Source: Symsagittifera roscoffensis
Taxonomy: Eukaryota > Xenacoelomorpha > Acoela > Convolutidae
DNA: 64,000 nucleotides
Assembly: GCF_963678635.1 (NCBI RefSeq)
Contig: NC_087064.1
Span: 68,064,025 to 68,128,024 of the forward strand
Direction of reading: 5' to 3'
The position numbers were made by a program, and so were the translations under genes. The notes beneath the pieces were generated by a model. It did no database searches. It saw only the letters and a program-made list of their open reading frames with translations, and had not been told where the DNA came from. Below are positions 60,862 to 64,000 of the stretch, piece by piece (the first letter of the stretch is position 1; each line of letters opens with the position of its first letter).

Positions 60862-61512
60862 CTTCCTCTTTTCATCTGCCTGTGTGCTTTGTTTCTGATC
60901 CCCAGCTCATCTATGCCGCTGAGTCGAGAGGACATTTTCAAGTACAACACAATGGCACAAATGATGGACAGTCAGCCGCGCCTCGATTACTACCACTATA
61001 TTTACAAACCAACCCTATACACTCCGATGGGCTTCAGTAGTAACGCTATGAACTACAAGAGGTCGTCATGGCTCCCCGAACTGCCCTACGAACCCACACC
61101 TTACTCCTACCTTCAGAGCATAGCCGAACGAAATGCAGACATAGGTAGTTTCTCAAATTTCGGCCAACTCTCTAAGAGGTCTTCGCGGCCATTTGACATC
61201 GATTTCGGCGGGATCTCTAAGAGGTCTTCGCGGCCATTTGACATAGATTTCGGCGGTATCACTAAGAAGTCTTCGCGGCCATTTGACATCGATTTCGGCG
61301 GAATCACTAAGAAGTCTTCGCGGCCATTTGACATCGATTTCGGAGGGATCTCTAAGAGGGCGTCTTCGCGGCCATTTGACTTCGACTCTCTCAGCTCCCT
61401 ATTCGGCAACAAGTTCACGGGATTGGCCGACGAGAAGCGATCATGGCCAGACGCAGAGTACATCGGTGACAACTACCTGAACGGGGGGTACTTTGGCTTC
61501 TGGGAACAATAA
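60862..61512 (+). CDS. Neuropeptide precursor, main exon (RPFDIDFGG repeats)
   Basis: Secreted prohormone predicted to release several small peptides through dibasic cleavage. After acceptor TTTGGTTTCAG the frame opens with LPLFICLCALFLIPSSS, the hydrophobic core and likely end of a signal peptide. An in-frame stop lies just upstream, so the initiator Met must come from an earlier exon. Residues 105-164 of the exon are four 15-residue repeats giving SSRPFDIDFGGIS or -GGIT, separated by KR or KK. A variant follows (ASSRPFDFDSLSSLFGNKF, ending GLADE-KR), then a Tyr-rich C-terminal peptide starting SWPDAEYIG and ending GYFGFWEQ before TAA. No Gly precedes the cleavage sites, so the peptides are not amidated. 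The F-D-x-D/S-F-G pattern recalls pedal peptide/orcokinin-type peptides, but that family call is weak. G+C is far above background. ATTAAA at 61632 may be the poly(A) signal. Confidence 0.85.
   Translation, partial: LPLFICLCALFLIPSSSMPLSREDIFKYNTMAQMMDSQPRLDYYHYIYKPTLYTPMGFSSNAMNYKRSSWLPELPYEPTPYSYLQSIAERNADIGSFSNFGQLSKRSSRPFDIDFGGISKRSSRPFDIDFGGITKKSSRPFDIDFGGITKKSSRPFDIDFGGISKRASSRPFDFDSLSSLFGNKFTGLADEKRSWPDAEYIGDNYLNGGYFGFWEQ
61174..61353 (+). repeat. Four 45-bp in-frame coding repeats
   Basis: Units at 61174, 61219, 61264 and 61309, each exactly 45 bp beginning AAG[A/G][G/A][G]TCTTCGCGG, almost identical even at silent sites. A fifth, diverged unit starts at 61354 with one extra codon (GCG). 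This indicates recent expansion or gene conversion of the mature-peptide cassette. Confidence 0.95.
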
Positions 61513-62067
61513 CATCACTGTCGTTTAAATCCATGATGACTAAAGCCAGCGCTTTGAAGCTCGTCCTTAATTTTCTCAAGATTCTAAAATTCACGAACGC
61601 AATAGCTTTGAAACGTTGAATGTGCCTGAAGATTAAAGAGATCAAGATAGCGGAAACGAAAATAATTTTTGAGTCAACAGGAAAGGTTTTAGTCATTTTT
61701 TGTGTCTGCTATAGGTGACGTTTCATATAGTATACATGTCATTCAGTAGAAAACCATTGAGTATAATTTTCGGTTTTTTAACGAACAAATTTTCTCCAAT
61801 TTGCTGATTTTCAGTAATCTGAACGGATTTCCGTTCTGAAAACAGAGCTCGACCGAAATGAAAACTCTAAAATTGCGTAACGCTAAAAGTTATGATAAGT
61901 ATACGCAATGTTACGTCACCCTGCTATCCTTTGCATCTGCATGATCGCCGAGTTCGCACTTCAATCGCTTCCCATTTGAAATTATATTTAACACCCGATT
62001 TTACACTTTGTAAAATTGAAAATTTAATTCTTGGAGCCATCTAGAATTAATGGACTAGTTCAAGGGC
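61513..62067. other. Convergent intergenic region
   Basis: 555 bp between the stop codons of two converging genes. Probably contains both 3' UTRs; ATTAAA occurs on the + strand at 61632 and, on the minus strand, near 62023. Confidence 0.55.
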
Positions 62068-62345
62068 TTAGAGAGTTTCAGATGAAAGATCGTTTGAACT
62101 GCTGTTCAAGCTTTCATTCTTTTTAACTAGCAATTGCATAAACTCGTTGCAAAATGTTTCTAGTGTTTGTTTCGCAGCATCTGGGTAGAATACTTGGAAC
62201 CAATCTTTTTTCGGCGCTTTTCCAGACATATAGGCAGAACTTGAATGTAAGTTTTGATGTTCTGTAGGACTTTGTTTGCTGCTGGCTTCGAAGCCGACCA
62301 GTTCGTAGTCTAGCAGCGCCATTGCAAGGTAGATTGCTGCCAACG
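62068..62345 (-). CDS. Cyclin-like protein, C-terminal exon
   Basis: Read on the minus strand after an acceptor TTGTTTATTTCAG, in phase 1. The exon encodes ALAAIYLAMALLDYELVG, a 30-residue Ser-rich insert, then KKDWFQVFYPDAAKQTLETF and CNEFMQLLVKK, ending in an acidic Ser-rich tail and TAA. The pattern AxxxYLA followed by [W][W/F]x.[V/F]..D....LE......LQLL matches the last helices of the second cyclin fold in transcription-type cyclins (CCNQ/FAM58, cyclins K and T), which activate CDK10, CDK12/13 or CDK9. The short tail favours a CCNQ-like protein. The insert between the helices is longer than I expect for that family. Upstream exons are beyond the window, so the intron exceeds 1.6 kb. Confidence 0.55.
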
Positions 62346-62999
62346 CTGAAATAAACAATTAAGATAATTATTAAGGTAACATGGACAACAGACAGTTAGA
62401 AAATAGTCAATGAATGCAAGGAAACAGAAAAAAAATACTGACATATTTTAAATGAAAAAATCTCAACTTACGAATTTATAAGTATAAAATGGGTGACCTT
62501 AAAGCTCTTTTCTAGAACAATTTCCGATTGACACTTTTTTGGGAAACTGGATCGATTGGCCATTTTTTTCCGCTGTGAATTCAGAAAACTTAAGTACATT
62601 TTGGAAACAAGTCGATCACGTTTTCGTGACCTTTACAATTTCGCTGTTCGATAGTGGAGTTTGCCTTCCTTTCAACAAAGGGAATGAACTAAACTTAAAA
62701 AGAAATCATAAGTCGAACCTCGAAAAAGTAAATTTGAGCCTGAACAAACCTCAAGACTTTTCCTGAAAAAAATCATCGCGCCTTATCTTTGAGTCTTCAC
62801 AATTGACTCTTAATAAAAAACAAACTTAAGTACAGTTCTCGGAAAGCATTCCATTACCTTTCAGCTAGTTCTTGTGTCATCCACTGCGCTACTAATTTAA
62901 GACATCCATTTTCGGCCATCGCCCTGAATAGTTTTATAATGCGCTTTTCCCATCAAAAGAACGCAAGTTTTTCGACAAACGCAAATTTTTCGACAACTC
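62346..62999. other. Intron of the cyclin-like gene (presumed)
   Basis: No exon recognised on either strand. The + strand frame at 62539-62766 is unassigned. Confidence 0.45.
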
Positions 63000-64000
63000 A
63001 TGAAAAACTGCATATATTGCAAACAAAATCTGCAACCTTTAAGTGTACTCTGACTGCACCCAATTACAGGGTTGGTAATTTCAAATTTTACAAAAAAAAA
63101 ACAGAGCCTCTGGAGAAATTTGGAGGCCAGATTTGCAACCACTGAGATTCCCTGAAGGCTGCACCCTACTATAAGGTTGGGAATTTCAAATTTAGTGAGT
63201 TTTTTAAAGCTAAGTTTCCCGAAAAAAAATTGAAAAAATCATAAAAAACGTCATATCTCGAAAACTAATAAGATTTGAGCATTCATATTTAGAGGCGAGA
63301 TTGGCGACACCTGGGTGTAAGCTGACAAAACGGTTGTCTCTTCATCAAGCTAGTAGTTTCAAATTTTGTGTTTTTTCTAAGAACGTCATATCTCAAAAAC
63401 ACGTCATATCTCAAAAACACAAAAATTTGAGCAGTCATAATAGGAGGCAAGATTCGCAACCTCTGAAATTACACTGACAGCCCCCACTACAAAAATGGAC
63501 ATAACAAACTTTGAAGAAAAAAGATGGATTTGTTTTCTTGGAATTTTTTTGAAAAAATCACAAAAAACGTCATATTTCGAAAGTAGAAGGATTTAAGCAA
63601 TCATATTTAAAGGCAAAAAAATCGCAATTCCTGGGAGAACCATAACAGAGCCTCACTATAGAGATCAAAACTTCAAATTTGTGAAATTTTTTATATCTAA
63701 GTTCTTTGCAAAACTTTGAAAACATCCTAAAAAACGTCATATTTGAAAAACTACAAAAATTTGAGCAGTTAAAATCAGAGGTAAGCTTTGCAACCCCTGA
63801 AGATACCATCAAAGTTTCCAACAAAGGAAGTTCTTGAAAAAAAATTATAACAAACGTCTCGTAAAAAAATCATCAAAAAATCTCGAAAACTACAAGAATT
63901 TGAGAAGTGTGATTTGGAGGCAAGATTAGCAATCCCAGAGAGTTCCTCGACAGCACCCAACTGCAGGGTTGAGAACTTCAAATTTTGTGAAACTTTTCAA
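63000..64000. repeat. Tandem array, ~155-170-bp period, runs off window
   Basis: The block ACGTCATAT[C/T]TCGAAAA followed by AATTTGAGCA.TCATA, then GAGGC.AGATT.GCAA..CC, then CCCAACTGCAGGGTTG and AACTTCAAATTTTGTGA recurs with starts near 63249, 63403, 63568, 63736 and 63878. Partial units lie at about 63000-63200. Divergence between units is high. It lies in the presumed intron of the cyclin-like gene. Confidence 0.8.

Noticed and set aside
61113-61472. 119-codon minus-strand frame with SNGREDFLVIPPK repeats
   Set aside because: Antisense shadow of the neuropeptide cassettes.

Overview
The window looks like nuclear DNA of an invertebrate animal. It is AT-rich, mostly non-coding, and carries spliced genes whose exons are clearly richer in G+C than their surroundings, together with eukaryotic transposons and a large repeat load. 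I could not fix the species. The neuropeptide precursor and the repeat-rich background suggest a protostome, but that is a guess.

Only three host genes are supported. (1) UDP-glucose 4-epimerase (GALE), + strand: the last three coding exons at 4951-5134, 5954-6419 and 6844-6944. They join in phase and carry the catalytic YxxxK motif; the N-terminal exons lie left of the window or were missed. (2) A secreted neuropeptide precursor, + strand, main exon 60862-61512: the end of a signal peptide and four near-identical 45-bp / 15-residue repeats that would release SSRPFDIDFGGI[S/T] peptides between dibasic sites. (3) Convergent to it, the last exon of a cyclin-like gene, - strand, 62345-62068.

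The rest is repeats. Positions 1-4540 and 11672-17170 are two nearly identical copies of one segment flanking the GALE exons. The second copy carries a 969-bp transposon-like insert (13785-14753) with terminal inverted repeats and a duplicated 6-bp target, and the first copy preserves the empty site. Positions 10010-11287 and 25094-25715 hold a palindromic transposon family containing perfect CArG boxes. Positions 17290-23345 form a four-unit array with monomers of about 1.34-1.69 kb. Positions 29140-31012 form a strongly C-rich, coding-like, broken region of unknown identity, with a 22-bp perfect hairpin, ending in a 200-N gap. Positions 32046-33640 (- strand) are a decayed Gypsy-like gag. 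Positions 48270-49440 are a decayed LINE reverse transcriptase. Satellite-like arrays occupy 54435-54950, 56330-57320 and 63000 to the window end. A dispersed family with a conserved hairpin at one end occurs at least eight times.

There is no sign of a bacterial-type operon, CRISPR array or defence system. The most notable items are the neuropeptide precursor, the segmental duplication with its filled and empty transposon sites, the CArG-bearing palindromic element, and the unidentified C-rich coding relic next to the gap.
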